The notes: generated from the sequence alone by a model not told the origin. Shown: positions 41,607 through 50,757, counted from the stretch's first letter. The stretch: DNA of 64,000 bases from Candidatus Lutibacillus vidarii (GCA_016717165.1 JADKGA010000002.1:992001-1056000), one strand, 5' to 3'. Numbers and translations are program-made.

Positions 41607-42635
41607 GTGAACGAGGACCCCAGCTCGACGCGGCGCGGCTCCGCAGCCTCGCTGACAGGCACCAGAGGCTCGGAGCATCGGCGGCGCCCGGCTCATCGGG
41701 TCGCTCGGTCCATGACCCACCTCGGGGGGACGTCGACCCCGCGTCGAACCGACAGCGCACCGCCCCGGACCGAGACAAGCCGGACCAGACGACTGCGCCA
41801 TCAGCGCCGCATCCGCCGGCTGCGCCGGAGCATCGGGCTCCTGGTCGGGCTGCTCCTAGCCGGCACGGTCGTGGCCCGGGTCGGCGCACCCCGCCCGCAG
41901 CCGGCAACCGCACCGGTCGCCGCGCCCTCCGGAGTCGGCGCGACGAGCTCCCCGACCTCCCCAGCCACCGCACCCGCCACGACCCAGGTCCCGCCGGGGG
42001 CGGCTGCTGCCCGCGGACTGGTGAGCACGTCACCGTCGCCCACGAGCTCGACCGTCAAACCGGCCGGGTGGGCTCCAGTCGACGTGGTGGAGCGAGGGAC
42101 CGGACGCCTTGCTGTCCTCGAGGTCCCAGCCGGTACGGGACGCGCCACGGGTCGCATCGTGCGCTTCACGGTCGAGGCCGAGGGCGGGATCAATGTCGAC
42201 ACCCAGGAGTTCGCCCGGATCGTCGAGTCCGTACTCCATGGGAGTCGCGGCTGGGAGGGCGTCGACGGGGTCCGCTTCGTCAACCTCTCCCCAGCGGACG
42301 TTGCCGCGGGGCGAAGCGCCGACGTCCGGGTCACCCTAGCGAGCCCAACGACGACGAACGCCCTGTGTGCTCCACAGCTGACCGGCGTCCAGAAGGTCAG
42401 CTGTTCCACCGGCCATCGCGCCATCATCAACCTGTACCGCTGGATGAGTGGGAGCCAGACGTACGGCACCGACCTGGCGAGCTATCGGACCTACGTGATC
42501 AACCACGAGGTCGGCCACCTGCTCGGCCACGGTCACGAGGGGTGTCCGAAGGCCGGGACCCGCGCGCCGATCATGGTCCAGCAGACGAAGTTCCTCCTCG
42601 GCTGCACCGCGTGGCCGTACCCCGCCCGGAGCTAG
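41607..42635 (+). CDS. DUF3152 membrane-anchored zincin-like protein
   Basis: This 342-residue protein has a long basic cytoplasmic start (about 75 residues), a membrane helix at about 76-92 (IGLLVGLLLAGTVVARVG), a Thr/Pro/Ala-rich linker, and an extracytoplasmic DUF3152 domain. HEVGHLLGHGH (300-310) fits HExxHxxGxxH, the metzincin zinc motif. Four cysteines in the domain may pair as disulfides. It is probably a secreted-side metalloprotease, but no activity is known to me. The stop overlaps that of the convergent M23 peptidase gene (CTAG). Confidence 0.88.
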   Translation: MNEDPSSTRRGSAASLTGTRGSEHRRRPAHRVARSMTHLGGTSTPRRTDSAPPRTETSRTRRLRHQRRIRRLRRSIGLLVGLLLAGTVVARVGAPRPQPATAPVAAPSGVGATSSPTSPATAPATTQVPPGAAAARGLVSTSPSPTSSTVKPAGWAPVDVVERGTGRLAVLEVPAGTGRATGRIVRFTVEAEGGINVDTQEFARIVESVLHGSRGWEGVDGVRFVNLSPADVAAGRSADVRVTLASPTTTNALCAPQLTGVQKVSCSTGHRAIINLYRWMSGSQTYGTDLASYRTYVINHEVGHLLGHGHEGCPKAGTRAPIMVQQTKFLLGCTAWPYPARS

Positions 42636-43243
42636 CGCAGCCGGCCACCCATCGGCAGCAGCACGACCCGGAGGGGTCCGATGTAGCGCAGCGGGTCGAC
42701 ATACTCCGCGCCGACTCGGACCCCCCAGTGCAGGCAGGACGACCCGCAGTGCCAGGAGGTGGCCGCCAGGCCGGCGACCCGGTCTCCAGCGTTGACCCGG
42801 GTCCCGACCGGGAGCCAGCCGACCACCGGCTCGAAGGTGCTCCGCACCCCGCCGCCGTGGTCGACGACGATGACTCCGCGGTCGGCGACCACACCCGCGA
42901 AGCTGACTACGCCAACAGCGGGTGAGCGGACCGCGGCTTCAGCCGGGGCCGAGAGGTCGACTCCTCGATGCCCCGAGGCGTACGGCCCGGCGGGTGCTCG
43001 GAACGGGTGCACCACCGTGGGCCGAGGCGTCAGCGGCCACACCCAGCCGCGGTGGGCCCCTGCTCCACGGGGCTTTGGACCGGGTGCAGCGGGTCGCGAA
43101 CCAGGGGAGGCGGCTGGCGTGGTTGGGGCCGACATCGCAAGACCCACCCGCGGCGACGTCGGAGGTGCTTGGCGCTCCGCCGCCACCGCGAGCCCGGCGA
43201 GGCACACGGCCGCGAGCCCCATGACGACGCCCTGAACAGCCAT
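42632..43243 (-). CDS. M23-family peptidoglycan peptidase
   Basis: This 203-residue secreted protein has a signal peptide (VQGVVMGLAAVCLAGLAVAA) and a LytM domain with HRGVDLSAP and HWGVRV, the zinc-binding HxxxD and HxH-type sites. It includes VVDHGGGVRSTFEPVVGWLPVGTRVNAGD and a Cys pair SWHCGSSC. Such proteins cut cell-wall cross-links or act as wall-binding regulators. ATG 43243 gives the clean signal peptide. In actinobacteria an M23 gene often precedes rpsB. Paired TCCACAG boxes lie in its upstream region. Confidence 0.9.
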   Translation of the reverse strand: MAVQGVVMGLAAVCLAGLAVAAERQAPPTSPRVGLAMSAPTTPAASPGSRPAAPGPKPRGAGAHRGWVWPLTPRPTVVHPFRAPAGPYASGHRGVDLSAPAEAAVRSPAVGVVSFAGVVADRGVIVVDHGGGVRSTFEPVVGWLPVGTRVNAGDRVAGLAATSWHCGSSCLHWGVRVGAEYVDPLRYIGPLRVVLLPMGGRLR

Positions 43244-43293
43244 GGCGTCAGCCTCCGGCCGCGCCCACGCCGGGGCCAGCGCCTCGCTCGGGC

Positions 43294-43333
43294 CTGTGGA
43301 CGGTGGGACCCGCCGAACCGGGACTGTGGACAA
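43294..43333 (-). promoter_or_regulatory. Paired TCCACAG boxes before the M23 gene
   Basis: On the minus strand TTGTCCACAG (43324-43333) and GTCCACAGGC (43292-43301) put TCCACAG units 30 bp apart, the same order and spacing as at 37411-37450. They lie about 50-90 nt upstream of the M23 start. Confidence 0.6.
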
Positions 43334-43346
43334 CCAGGAGAGTCGG

Positions 43347-44507
43347 CTACGGCCGGAGCGCGCCGATCCGGCGAACCGCCTCACGGAGCACCTCGTCGCG
43401 TTTGCACACCGCGAAGCGGACCAAGGTCGGCGCCGCCGTGACGTCGTCGTGGAAGACCGACACGGGGATGCCGACGACGCCGCACCGTCGGACCAGCTCC
43501 TCGCACAGCGCGACCCCGCTCGCGCCGGCCGCCAACGAGGCCAGGTCGGCGATGACGAAGTAGGTTCCCTCGGGCCGAGAGACCGGCAGCCCGACTGACT
43601 CCAGCGCCGCGCAGACGAGGTCCCGCTTGCCCTGCAGGCTCGAGGCGAGGTCGGCATACACCGCGTCAGGCAGAGCGAGGGCGGTGGCGACGGCGGGCTG
43701 GAAGGGACCGGCGGAGACGAAGGTGAGGAACTGCTTGACCGCTCGGACGGCGGCGACCGCGGGGGCCGGTCCGGTGACCCAGCCGACCTTCCAGCCGGTG
43801 GCGGAGAAGGTCTTCCCGGCCGAGGAGATCGTCAGGGTGCGCTCGGCGATCCCCGGCAGGGTCGCCATGGGGATGTGCGCGACCCCGTCGAAGGTGATGT
43901 GCTCGTAGACCTCGTCGGTGACCACCCAGGCGTCGTGCCGGCGGGCCAGGTCTGCGACAAGCTCCAGCTCGGCCCGGGTGAAGACCTTCCCGGTCGGGTT
44001 GTGCGGGGAGTTGAGCAGGACCAGCCGGGTCCGCTCGGAGAAGGCGGCGCTCAGCGAGTCGACGTCGACGGCGAAGTCCGGGAAGCGCAGGACCGAGGTG
44101 CGCCGCACCGCTCCGGCTAGGGCGATCGTCGCCGCGTACGAGTCGTAGTACGGCTCGAAGGTGACGACCTCGTCGCCGGGCTCGCACAAGGCGAGGATGG
44201 TGGCCGCGATCGCCTCGGTCGCTCCCGCGGTGACGAGGACCTCGCGGTGCGGGTCGACGGTCAGCCCGTAGAACCGGTCCTGGTGCGCGGCGATCGCCTG
44301 GAGCAGCTCAGGCACGCCGGGACCCGGCGGGTACTGGTTGCGGCCTCCGCGGATCGCTGCGACCGCGGCGTCGAGCATCTCCGACGGCCCGTCGACATCG
44401 GGGAAGCCCTGCCCGAGGTTGGTCGACCCGGTCGCCACCGCCAGGGCGGACATCTGGGCGAAGATCGTCGTGCCGAACTCACGCATCCGGGTGACCAGCG
44501 GGTCCAT
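43347..44507 (-). CDS. Class I/II PLP aminotransferase
   Basis: This 386-residue fold-type I aminotransferase has LGQGFPDVDGPSEM, the substrate-loop AGATEAI, NSPHNPTGKVFT, VTDEVYEHITFDG and PLP-lysine SSAGKTFSATGWKVGW. It resembles kynurenine/methionine aminotransferases and the DapC group (N-succinyl-diaminopimelate aminotransferase). Amino-group donor and acceptor cannot be settled from sequence. It starts at ATG 44507, 12 nt before the membrane-protein gene at 44519, and ends 13 nt before the paired boxes. Confidence 0.9.
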   Translation of the reverse strand: MDPLVTRMREFGTTIFAQMSALAVATGSTNLGQGFPDVDGPSEMLDAAVAAIRGGRNQYPPGPGVPELLQAIAAHQDRFYGLTVDPHREVLVTAGATEAIAATILALCEPGDEVVTFEPYYDSYAATIALAGAVRRTSVLRFPDFAVDVDSLSAAFSERTRLVLLNSPHNPTGKVFTRAELELVADLARRHDAWVVTDEVYEHITFDGVAHIPMATLPGIAERTLTISSAGKTFSATGWKVGWVTGPAPAVAAVRAVKQFLTFVSAGPFQPAVATALALPDAVYADLASSLQGKRDLVCAALESVGLPVSRPEGTYFVIADLASLAAGASGVALCEELVRRCGVVGIPVSVFHDDVTAAPTLVRFAVCKRDEVLREAVRRIGALRP

Positions 44508-44518
44508 GGCCCGACACC

Positions 44519-46495
44519 CTACTGTCCGGTGGCCGCTCCAGCCCCGGCGAGTGACTGCAGACCCGGGCACGCCGTGATCCGGTAGAGCGTGTACTTCCCC
44601 GCCGAGGCGACCGCAGTGAACCCCGGCCGTCCGGCCAGACCGACCAGCCCGACCGTCGAGGGGACGTGCCGACCCCAGTAGGAGTACGTCGTGTCGACGG
44701 CATACCCGGCGCGCAGCGAGACCAGGGCAGCGCAGACGTCGGCCCGGGCCGCCACCTCGGCCAGGTGCTCGCCCACGAGGACCGCCGCAGGGTCCCGCGT
44801 CGCGCCGATCGACGCCAGGAGCACCGGCCGTCCGGTGAGCGCATAGAGCAATCCGGAGCCGTTGGACGGGTCTCCGACCACCATGACGTCGAGGGGCAGC
44901 GGGGCGACCAGGGCCAGCAGGTCGGTCCGGTCGGTCGCGGTGAGGATCGTGTGAGTCGCGTCGTCCGGGTAGTAGTAGTCGTGCACCCGGTCGAACCGGG
45001 TCCCGGCGGTGAGCCCAGAGGTCGCCGTCGCGACCGCGGCGGCCACCACGAGGATCGCGGACCACCAGGGGCGGCCGACCAGCGGCGGCCCCCAGGTGCG
45101 CAGCGCCCGCACGACAACGGCGAAGCCCGCCCCGGCGAGCAGCGTTCCGGGCACGACGGCCAGGGCGGCGATGCGAACCCGGTCGCTGTACCAGAAGCCG
45201 GTGAGCAGAGCGGTCACCGGCCCGGTCGTCGTCGCCGCGAGCAGATAGAGGGCCAGACAGGCGAGATATGCCGTGACAAGCCACTGGCTGAGCCGGCGCC
45301 GCCACAACGCCGCTGCCCCGAGGGCCATGAGCAGCGCGAGGGTCCACGCGGGCCGGTTCTGTTCGGCGCCGCTGACGAAGCGCACCAGAGCTGAGGTGAC
45401 TGGCTCGTCGGGAGCCCAGGTGTAGGCCGCGGCGGTGGCGAGCTGCGGCGAGATGCGGGCCAGAGCGAAGGCGGCCAGCGGCGGCAGGACGAGGCTGGTG
45501 ACGAGCAGCGCCGCGGCACGGCCGCGGTCGGGCCCGGTGACCAGACGCGCCCCGAAGACGGTGACTCCTCCGGCGAGGGCGAAGAGGATGAGGGCGACCA
45601 CCGCGTTCGGGTGGGCCAGCCCGAGCCCTGGAAGCCCCGCCGTCAGCGCCACGGTCTCAGGGGTCACGTAGGCGCGCACCCCGGTCCGGCGGGCGTCGGC
45701 ACGTTCACGGACCACGAGGACGGACAAGGTCAGGACGCCGGGCAGGGCAGCCTGACCGAGCAGGTTGGGCCAGAGGACGCCCCAGCCGAGCAGGACCGAG
45801 GGGAAGACGACCGCGATCGCGGCGGCCACGCCGGTCCCGACGATCGCGGCCCGGTTGCCCCGGAAAGCGGCCCACGCCAGGCAGAGCAGGCTGACCGGCC
45901 AGACGAGGACCGCTGCGGACAGCGCGGTGAGGTTGACGAGCACGTCGAGCGGGGTCCCGGTGACCTGGTGCACCACCGCAGCGAGGTCGTGGAAGCCGCT
46001 GGGGTAGCCGACGAGCAGGGACGAGGCGTTGCCGCTGTCGAGGTAGAGCCGCAGTCGGTTGAGGTGGAAGACCGCGTCGGGGCTGTCGACGAGCTCGCCG
46101 GGGGACCCGATGCCGGTCACGGCCGGCCACCCGATGGCCAGCGCCGTAAGGGCCGCGACGGCGAGGACCATACCGGTCCCGGACCAGCCGCCCGTCGCGG
46201 ACGACGCCGCTGGTGCGGTCTGCCGTCCTGTGCCGCGAGCGAGCAGTCGCCCGACCAGGCCGGCACCGAGGGCGGCAAGGGCGGTCATCGCGACGACGGT
46301 GAGCGGGGTGAACCGCAGATGGAGGTATGGCGCGAGGACCGCTCCGCCGGCGACGATGGTGAGGGAGAGCGCTGGGGCCACCCCGAGCAGCCGTACGCCC
46401 CGAAGCCCGAGGAGCGCACCGACGGCCAGGCCCGGCCCGAACCAGAGGACGGCGAGCGCGAGGAGGGCCGGCGCGGTCGCGAGCCAAGCGGTCAT
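44519..46495 (-). CDS. Large polytopic membrane protein (DUF6541-like)
   Basis: This 658-residue protein has about twelve or more hydrophobic helices through residue 480, then a soluble extracytoplasmic domain. It resembles the DUF6541 actinobacterial membrane proteins, probably with a glycosyltransferase-like (GT-C type) fold. A loop with DSPDAVFHLNRLRLYLDSGNAS after the third helix could be the catalytic acidic site. It may act in cell-envelope glycan transfer, which is inference. A TYSYWGRHVPSTVG segment lies near the C-terminus. It is transcribed with the aminotransferase, away from rpsB. Confidence 0.75.
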   Translation of the reverse strand: MTAWLATAPALLALAVLWFGPGLAVGALLGLRGVRLLGVAPALSLTIVAGGAVLAPYLHLRFTPLTVVAMTALAALGAGLVGRLLARGTGRQTAPAASSATGGWSGTGMVLAVAALTALAIGWPAVTGIGSPGELVDSPDAVFHLNRLRLYLDSGNASSLLVGYPSGFHDLAAVVHQVTGTPLDVLVNLTALSAAVLVWPVSLLCLAWAAFRGNRAAIVGTGVAAAIAVVFPSVLLGWGVLWPNLLGQAALPGVLTLSVLVVRERADARRTGVRAYVTPETVALTAGLPGLGLAHPNAVVALILFALAGGVTVFGARLVTGPDRGRAAALLVTSLVLPPLAAFALARISPQLATAAAYTWAPDEPVTSALVRFVSGAEQNRPAWTLALLMALGAAALWRRRLSQWLVTAYLACLALYLLAATTTGPVTALLTGFWYSDRVRIAALAVVPGTLLAGAGFAVVVRALRTWGPPLVGRPWWSAILVVAAAVATATSGLTAGTRFDRVHDYYYPDDATHTILTATDRTDLLALVAPLPLDVMVVGDPSNGSGLLYALTGRPVLLASIGATRDPAAVLVGEHLAEVAARADVCAALVSLRAGYAVDTTYSYWGRHVPSTVGLVGLAGRPGFTAVASAGKYTLYRITACPGLQSLAGAGAATGQ

Positions 46496-46786
46496 CGTCG
46501 GGGGTTGCTCCTGCTCGTCGGCGCCGGTCCCGCCCCCCGTCGCCGGCTGGTCGGCGTCAGTCTACGGCCCCCGGGTGCGGTAGACTCGGAGCACGGCTGG
46601 ACCGGTGTTCCGGGCTGGCCGAATTCGCGCGTCTTCTCACCGGCAGTATGCCGGGGCGCACCTCGGCAGTCCTGGTCGGTGTATGTCGACCGGGCGGGTG
46701 CGTACGCAGGCGCCAGGGACGAGGCCCTGCTTCGGCATACCTCGTCAGCCAACTGACCGAACCGAACACGAAAAGAGGGACGAGGC
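46496..46786 (+). promoter_or_regulatory. rpsB upstream region and leader
   Basis: This 291-base gap holds a probable -10, TAGACT (about 46581-46586), and roughly 200 bases of leader before rpsB. GAGGGACGAGG precedes the start codon. Three motif words GTATG or CATAC occur in it. I saw no recognisable leader fold. Confidence 0.5.
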
Positions 46787-47767
46787 ATGGCCGTCGTCAC
46801 CATGCGCCAGCTCCTGGAGAGCGGCGTCCACTTCGGGCACCAGACCCGCCGGTGGAACCCCAAGATGAAGCGCTTCATCATGACGGAGCGCAATGGCATC
46901 TACATCATCGACCTGCAGCAGTCGCTGTCGTACATCAACACCGCGTACGACTTCGTCAAGGAGACCGTCGCGCACGGCGGCTCGGTCCTCTTCGTCGGGA
47001 CCAAGAAGCAGGCCCAGGAGCCGGTGGCCGAGCAGGCGACCCGGGTCGGGATGCCGTATGTCAACCACCGCTGGCTCGGTGGGATGCTGACGAACTTCAA
47101 CACCATCTCGAAGCGGCTCACCCGGCTCAAGGAGCTCGAGGAGATCAACTTCGACGATGTCGCAGGCTCCGGGCACACCAAGAAGGAGCTGCTCATCCTG
47201 CGCCGCGAGCTGGACAAGCTCGAGAAGACCCTCGGCGGCATCCGCACGATGAGCCGGGTCCCCTCCGCGGTGTGGATCGTCGACACCAAGAAGGAGCACC
47301 TCGCCGTCGACGAGGCCCGCAAGCTGGGCATCCCGGTCATCGCGATCCTCGACACCAACTGCGACCCGGACGAGGTCGACTACAAGATCCCGGGCAATGA
47401 CGACGCCATCCGTTCGGTCACCTTGCTGACCCGGGTCATCGCCGACGCGGTCGCTGACGGGCTGATGGCCCGGGCACAGCGCCGGTCGGGCGTCGAGGCC
47501 GGGCCGGCCGAGGACGAGCCGATGGCCGAGTGGGAGCGCGAGCTGCTCGCAGCGAGCCAGACCCCGGCCGATGAGGTCGCAGCGCCGGTCGAGGAGCCGG
47601 CCGCCGAGGCTGCTGTCGAGGCTGTCGAGGCCGTCGATGCTGTCGAGACCGCTGAGGTCGCCGAGGTCGCCGAGGCGCCTGAGGCCACTGAGGCCACTGA
47701 GGCCGCCGACGAGCCGGTCAACACGGTCGAGGCCGTCGTCGCCGACGCCGAGGCCGAGCAGGCCTGA
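46787..47767 (+). CDS. rpsB: 30S ribosomal protein S2
   Basis: This 326-residue protein, MAVVTMRQLLESGVHFGHQTRRWNPKM, has KKEHLAVDEARKLGIPVIAILDTNCDP and DDAIRS. The first 240 residues are standard S2. The tail (about 250-326) is a Glu/Ala/Val-rich low-complexity extension (VEAVEAVDAVETAEVAEVAEA) encoded by near-repeats of GAGGCC and GTCGAG. Such tails are common in high-GC actinobacteria. It forms an operon with tsf. Confidence 0.96.
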   Translation: MAVVTMRQLLESGVHFGHQTRRWNPKMKRFIMTERNGIYIIDLQQSLSYINTAYDFVKETVAHGGSVLFVGTKKQAQEPVAEQATRVGMPYVNHRWLGGMLTNFNTISKRLTRLKELEEINFDDVAGSGHTKKELLILRRELDKLEKTLGGIRTMSRVPSAVWIVDTKKEHLAVDEARKLGIPVIAILDTNCDPDEVDYKIPGNDDAIRSVTLLTRVIADAVADGLMARAQRRSGVEAGPAEDEPMAEWERELLAASQTPADEVAAPVEEPAAEAAVEAVEAVDAVETAEVAEVAEAPEATEATEAADEPVNTVEAVVADAEAEQA

Positions 47768-47812
47768 CCCGCCATACCTGAAACACGCTGACGAGGAAAG
47801 TGACACGAACTC

Positions 47813-48640
47813 ATGGCGAACTACACCGCCGCTGACATCAAGAAGCTCCGCGAGCTGACCGCCGCGGGCATGCTCGACTGCAAGAAGGCGCTCGACGAGG
47901 CCGACGGCGATATCGCCGCCGCGCAGGAGATCCTCCGCGTCAAGGGCCTCAAGGGCGTCACCAAGCGCGAGGGCCGGTCCGCCTCGAACGGCCTGGTCAC
48001 CGCGGTCGCCGGGGACGGCGTCGGCACCCTGCTCGAGCTCAACTGCGAGACCGACTTCGTCGCCAAGGGCGACCGGTTCATCGCGCTGGCCGCCCGCGTG
48101 CTCGACCACGCGGTCGCCATCGGCGCGACGGACGCGGCTTCCTTGCTGGCCAGCGAGCTCGACGGACAGCCGGTCCAGGTCGTCCTCGACGAGGCGAACG
48201 CGACGATCGGGGAGAAGATCGAGGTCCGCCGCGTCGCACGGGTCACCGGCGACACGGTCGTGTCCTACCTGCACAAGACCAGCCCCGACCTGCCCCCGCA
48301 GATCGGCGTCCTCGTCGCGACCAGCGGCGGCGACGACACTCTGGCCCGGGATGTCGCGATGCACGTGGCGGCGTTCAGCCCCACGGCGCTGACCCGCGCG
48401 GACATCCCCGCCGAGACGGTCGAGAACGAGCGCCGCATCGCCGAGGCGACGGCCCGCGAGGAGGGCAAGCCCGAGGCTGCCCTCCCGCGGATCATCGAGG
48501 GCCGGGTGACGGGCTACTTCAAGGAGAACGTCCTGCTCGACCAGGCCTTCGCGAAGGACCAGAAGCAGTCGGTGGCCCAGGTCGCCGCTGCGGCCGGCGC
48601 CGAGATCACCGGGTTCGCCCGGTTCCGCGTCGGTCACTGA
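47813..48640 (+). CDS. tsf: Elongation factor Ts
   Basis: This 275-residue guanine-nucleotide exchange factor for EF-Tu has MANYTAADIKKLRELTAAGMLDCKKAL, the conserved NCETDFVAKGDRF, and EGRVTGYFKENVLLDQAF. The family signature (TDFV) is intact. It starts 45 nt after rpsB, with AGGAAAG upstream, and ends just before a strong terminator. Confidence 0.97.
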   Translation: MANYTAADIKKLRELTAAGMLDCKKALDEADGDIAAAQEILRVKGLKGVTKREGRSASNGLVTAVAGDGVGTLLELNCETDFVAKGDRFIALAARVLDHAVAIGATDAASLLASELDGQPVQVVLDEANATIGEKIEVRRVARVTGDTVVSYLHKTSPDLPPQIGVLVATSGGDDTLARDVAMHVAAFSPTALTRADIPAETVENERRIAEATAREEGKPEAALPRIIEGRVTGYFKENVLLDQAFAKDQKQSVAQVAAAAGAEITGFARFRVGH

Positions 48641-48657
48641 CCGACCTTCCACGCCCA

Positions 48658-48693
48658 GGACGCGCCCGGTTCAGCATTGAACCGGGCGCGTCC
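48658..48693 (+). terminator. Strong intrinsic terminator after tsf
   Basis: GGACGCGCCCGGTTCA pairs perfectly with its complement over 16 bp around a GCAT loop, followed by TTGCGTT. It is the strongest hairpin in the window and ends the rpsB-tsf operon. Confidence 0.93.
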
Positions 48694-48742
48694 TTGCGTT
48701 GTGGGCGCCGGTCTGTGACCGTCGGGACAGGAGGTGGCTGAC

Positions 48743-49387
48743 ATGCTCGAGCTGGCCCGCCAGCAGGTCGTCGACGCGTGCCGTGCACTGCGGGACCGGG
48801 GCCTGGTCGTCGGCACGGCCGGGAATGTCTCCGTGCGGGTCGACGACCTCGTCGTCATCTCGCCGAGCGGGGTCGACTACGACGAGATGTCGGTCGCCGA
48901 CGTCGGGGTGCACACCCTGGACGGGTCACCGGTCGAGGCCGCGCTGCAGCCCTCCAGCGAGCTGCCGCTGCACCTGGCTGTCTACCGAAGCACCGAGCAC
49001 CGCGCCATCGTCCATACCCATGCACCGGCCTCCACGGCCCTGTCCACCGTCGTGGACGTCGTCCCGCCGTCGCACTACTACTGCGCCCTCTTCGGCGGCC
49101 CGGTCCGGGTCGCCCCCTATGCGACCTATGGGTCGGTCGAGCTCGCCGACGGGGTGGTCGCGGCGCTGTCCGAGCGCACCGCCGCCCTGATGGCCAACCA
49201 CGGCGCGGTCCTCGTCGGGGCGAGCCTGCCCGCCGTGATGCCGCAGGTGGAGTACCTCGAGTACCTCTGCGACGTCCAGCTCCGCGCCGGTGCGTATGGC
49301 GCCCCGGTCCGCCTCCTCGACGAGGCTCAGCTCGCCGAGGTCACCGAGCGGCTGGCGTCATACGGGCAGGAGCCGAGCGGGACCTGA
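48743..49387 (+). CDS. Class II aldolase/adducin-family protein
   Basis: This 214-residue sugar-phosphate aldolase-type protein begins MLELARQQVVDACRALRDRGLVVGTAGNVSVR. It has VISPSGVDYDEM and the zinc-binding IVHTHAPAS and ALMANHGAV, like L-fuculose- and L-ribulose-phosphate enzymes. ATG 48743 is chosen because GGAGG at 48730-48734 lies 8 nt before it and overlaps the in-frame GTG at 48734. It is flanked by tsf and pyrH, and is not part of an obvious sugar operon. The substrate is unknown. Confidence 0.9.
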   Translation: MLELARQQVVDACRALRDRGLVVGTAGNVSVRVDDLVVISPSGVDYDEMSVADVGVHTLDGSPVEAALQPSSELPLHLAVYRSTEHRAIVHTHAPASTALSTVVDVVPPSHYYCALFGGPVRVAPYATYGSVELADGVVAALSERTAALMANHGAVLVGASLPAVMPQVEYLEYLCDVQLRAGAYGAPVRLLDEAQLAEVTERLASYGQEPSGT

Positions 49388-49451
49388 CCACTGGGGAAGC
49401 CGCCGGCCTGTGACAGGATTCCACCGGACACCACGACCTGGAGGCACCCTG

Positions 49452-50183
49452 ATGACGGACCCGACCACCGGCCCCACCTACCGCCGCGTCCTGCTCAAAC
49501 TGTCCGGGGAGGTCTTCGGCGGCGGCTCCGTCGGGGTGGACCCGGGCGTGGTCAAGGGGATCGCGTGGCAGATTGCTGCGGCCGTGGCCGACGGGGTGCA
49601 GGTCGCCGTCGTCGTCGGGGGAGGCAACTTCTTCCGGGGCGCGGAGCTGCAGCAGAAGGGCATGGACCGGGCCCGGGCCGACTACATGGGCATGCTCGGC
49701 ACGGTGATGAACTGCCTGGCGCTGCAGGACTTCCTCGAGCAGGTGGGCGTGCCGACCCGGGTCCAGACGGCGATCACGATGGGCCAGGTCGCCGAGCCGT
49801 ATATCCCGCTGCGCGCCATCCGGCACCTGGAGAAGGGCCGCGTCGTGATTTTCGGTGCCGGAGCCGGGATGCCCTTCTTCTCCACCGACACGGTGAGCGC
49901 GCAGCGTGCGCTGGAGACCCACTGCGACCGGCTGCTCATCGCCAAGAGCGGCGTCGACGGCATCTACACCGCCGACCCGAAGACCGACCCCACCGCGACC
50001 AAGATCGAGGCGCTGACCTTCGACGAGGCCCTCGCCCAGGGGCTGCGGATCCTCGACGCGGCCGCCTTCGCGCTGTGCCAAGAGAACAAGCTCTCGATGC
50101 TCGTCTTCGGCATGGAGGGCGACGGGAATATCACCGCCGCCCTGCGAGGTGAGAGGATCGGCACACTGGTCACCGCGGAGTGA
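49452..50183 (+). CDS. pyrH: UMP kinase
   Basis: UMP kinase phosphorylates UMP to UDP and is allosterically controlled. The 243-residue hexamer subunit has RRVLLKLSGEVFGG, VVVGGGNFFRG, MDRARADYMGMLGTVMN, GAGAGMPFFSTDTVSAQRA and KSGVDGIYTADPKTDPTA. The ATG follows GGAGGCACC about 10 nt upstream. It precedes frr by 16 nt in the usual pyrH-frr-cdsA order. Confidence 0.96.
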   Translation: MTDPTTGPTYRRVLLKLSGEVFGGGSVGVDPGVVKGIAWQIAAAVADGVQVAVVVGGGNFFRGAELQQKGMDRARADYMGMLGTVMNCLALQDFLEQVGVPTRVQTAITMGQVAEPYIPLRAIRHLEKGRVVIFGAGAGMPFFSTDTVSAQRALETHCDRLLIAKSGVDGIYTADPKTDPTATKIEALTFDEALAQGLRILDAAAFALCQENKLSMLVFGMEGDGNITAALRGERIGTLVTAE

Positions 50184-50199
50184 GGGAAGAGCGCAACCG

Positions 50200-50757
50200 A
50201 TGATCGACGAGACGCTGTTCGAGGCCGAAGAGAAGATGGAGAAGGCCGTCGAGGTCGCCAAGGAGGACTTCGCCGGCATCCGGACCGGACGCGCCACGCC
50301 CGGGCTGTTCAACAAGCTCGTCGTGGAGTACTACGGCGCCCCCACCCCGCTCCAGCAGCTGGCCTCCTTCACCACCCCCGAGGCGCGGACCATCCTCATC
50401 AAGCCGTTCGACACCAAGGCGATGCACAATATCGAGCGGGCCATCCGGGACTCCGACCTCGGGGTCAACCCGAGCAACGACGGCGTGGTCATCCGGTGCA
50501 TCCTGCCCGCCTTGACCGAGGAGCGCCGCCGCGACTACATCAAGCTGGCCCACCACAAGGCCGAGGAGGCCCGAGTCTCGATCCGCAACATCCGCCGCAA
50601 GGGCAAGACCGACCTCGAGCACGCCATCAAGGATGGCGACATCGGCGAGGACGACGGGGTGCGCGCGGAGAAGGAGCTGGACCAGCTGACGAAGAAGTAC
50701 GTCGAGACCATCGACGCGCTGCTCAAGCACAAGGAGACCGAGCTCCTCGAGGTCTGA
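50200..50757 (+). CDS. frr: Ribosome recycling factor
   Basis: RRF with EF-G splits post-termination ribosomes. This 185-residue protein has MIDETLFEAEEKMEKAVEVAKEDFAGIRTGRATPGLF, the RTGRA hinge motif, IKPFDTKAMHNIERAI and PALTEERRRDYIKLAHHKAEEARVSIRNIRR. Length and sequence are standard. It is followed closely by cdsA. Confidence 0.97.
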   Translation: MIDETLFEAEEKMEKAVEVAKEDFAGIRTGRATPGLFNKLVVEYYGAPTPLQQLASFTTPEARTILIKPFDTKAMHNIERAIRDSDLGVNPSNDGVVIRCILPALTEERRRDYIKLAHHKAEEARVSIRNIRRKGKTDLEHAIKDGDIGEDDGVRAEKELDQLTKKYVETIDALLKHKETELLEV

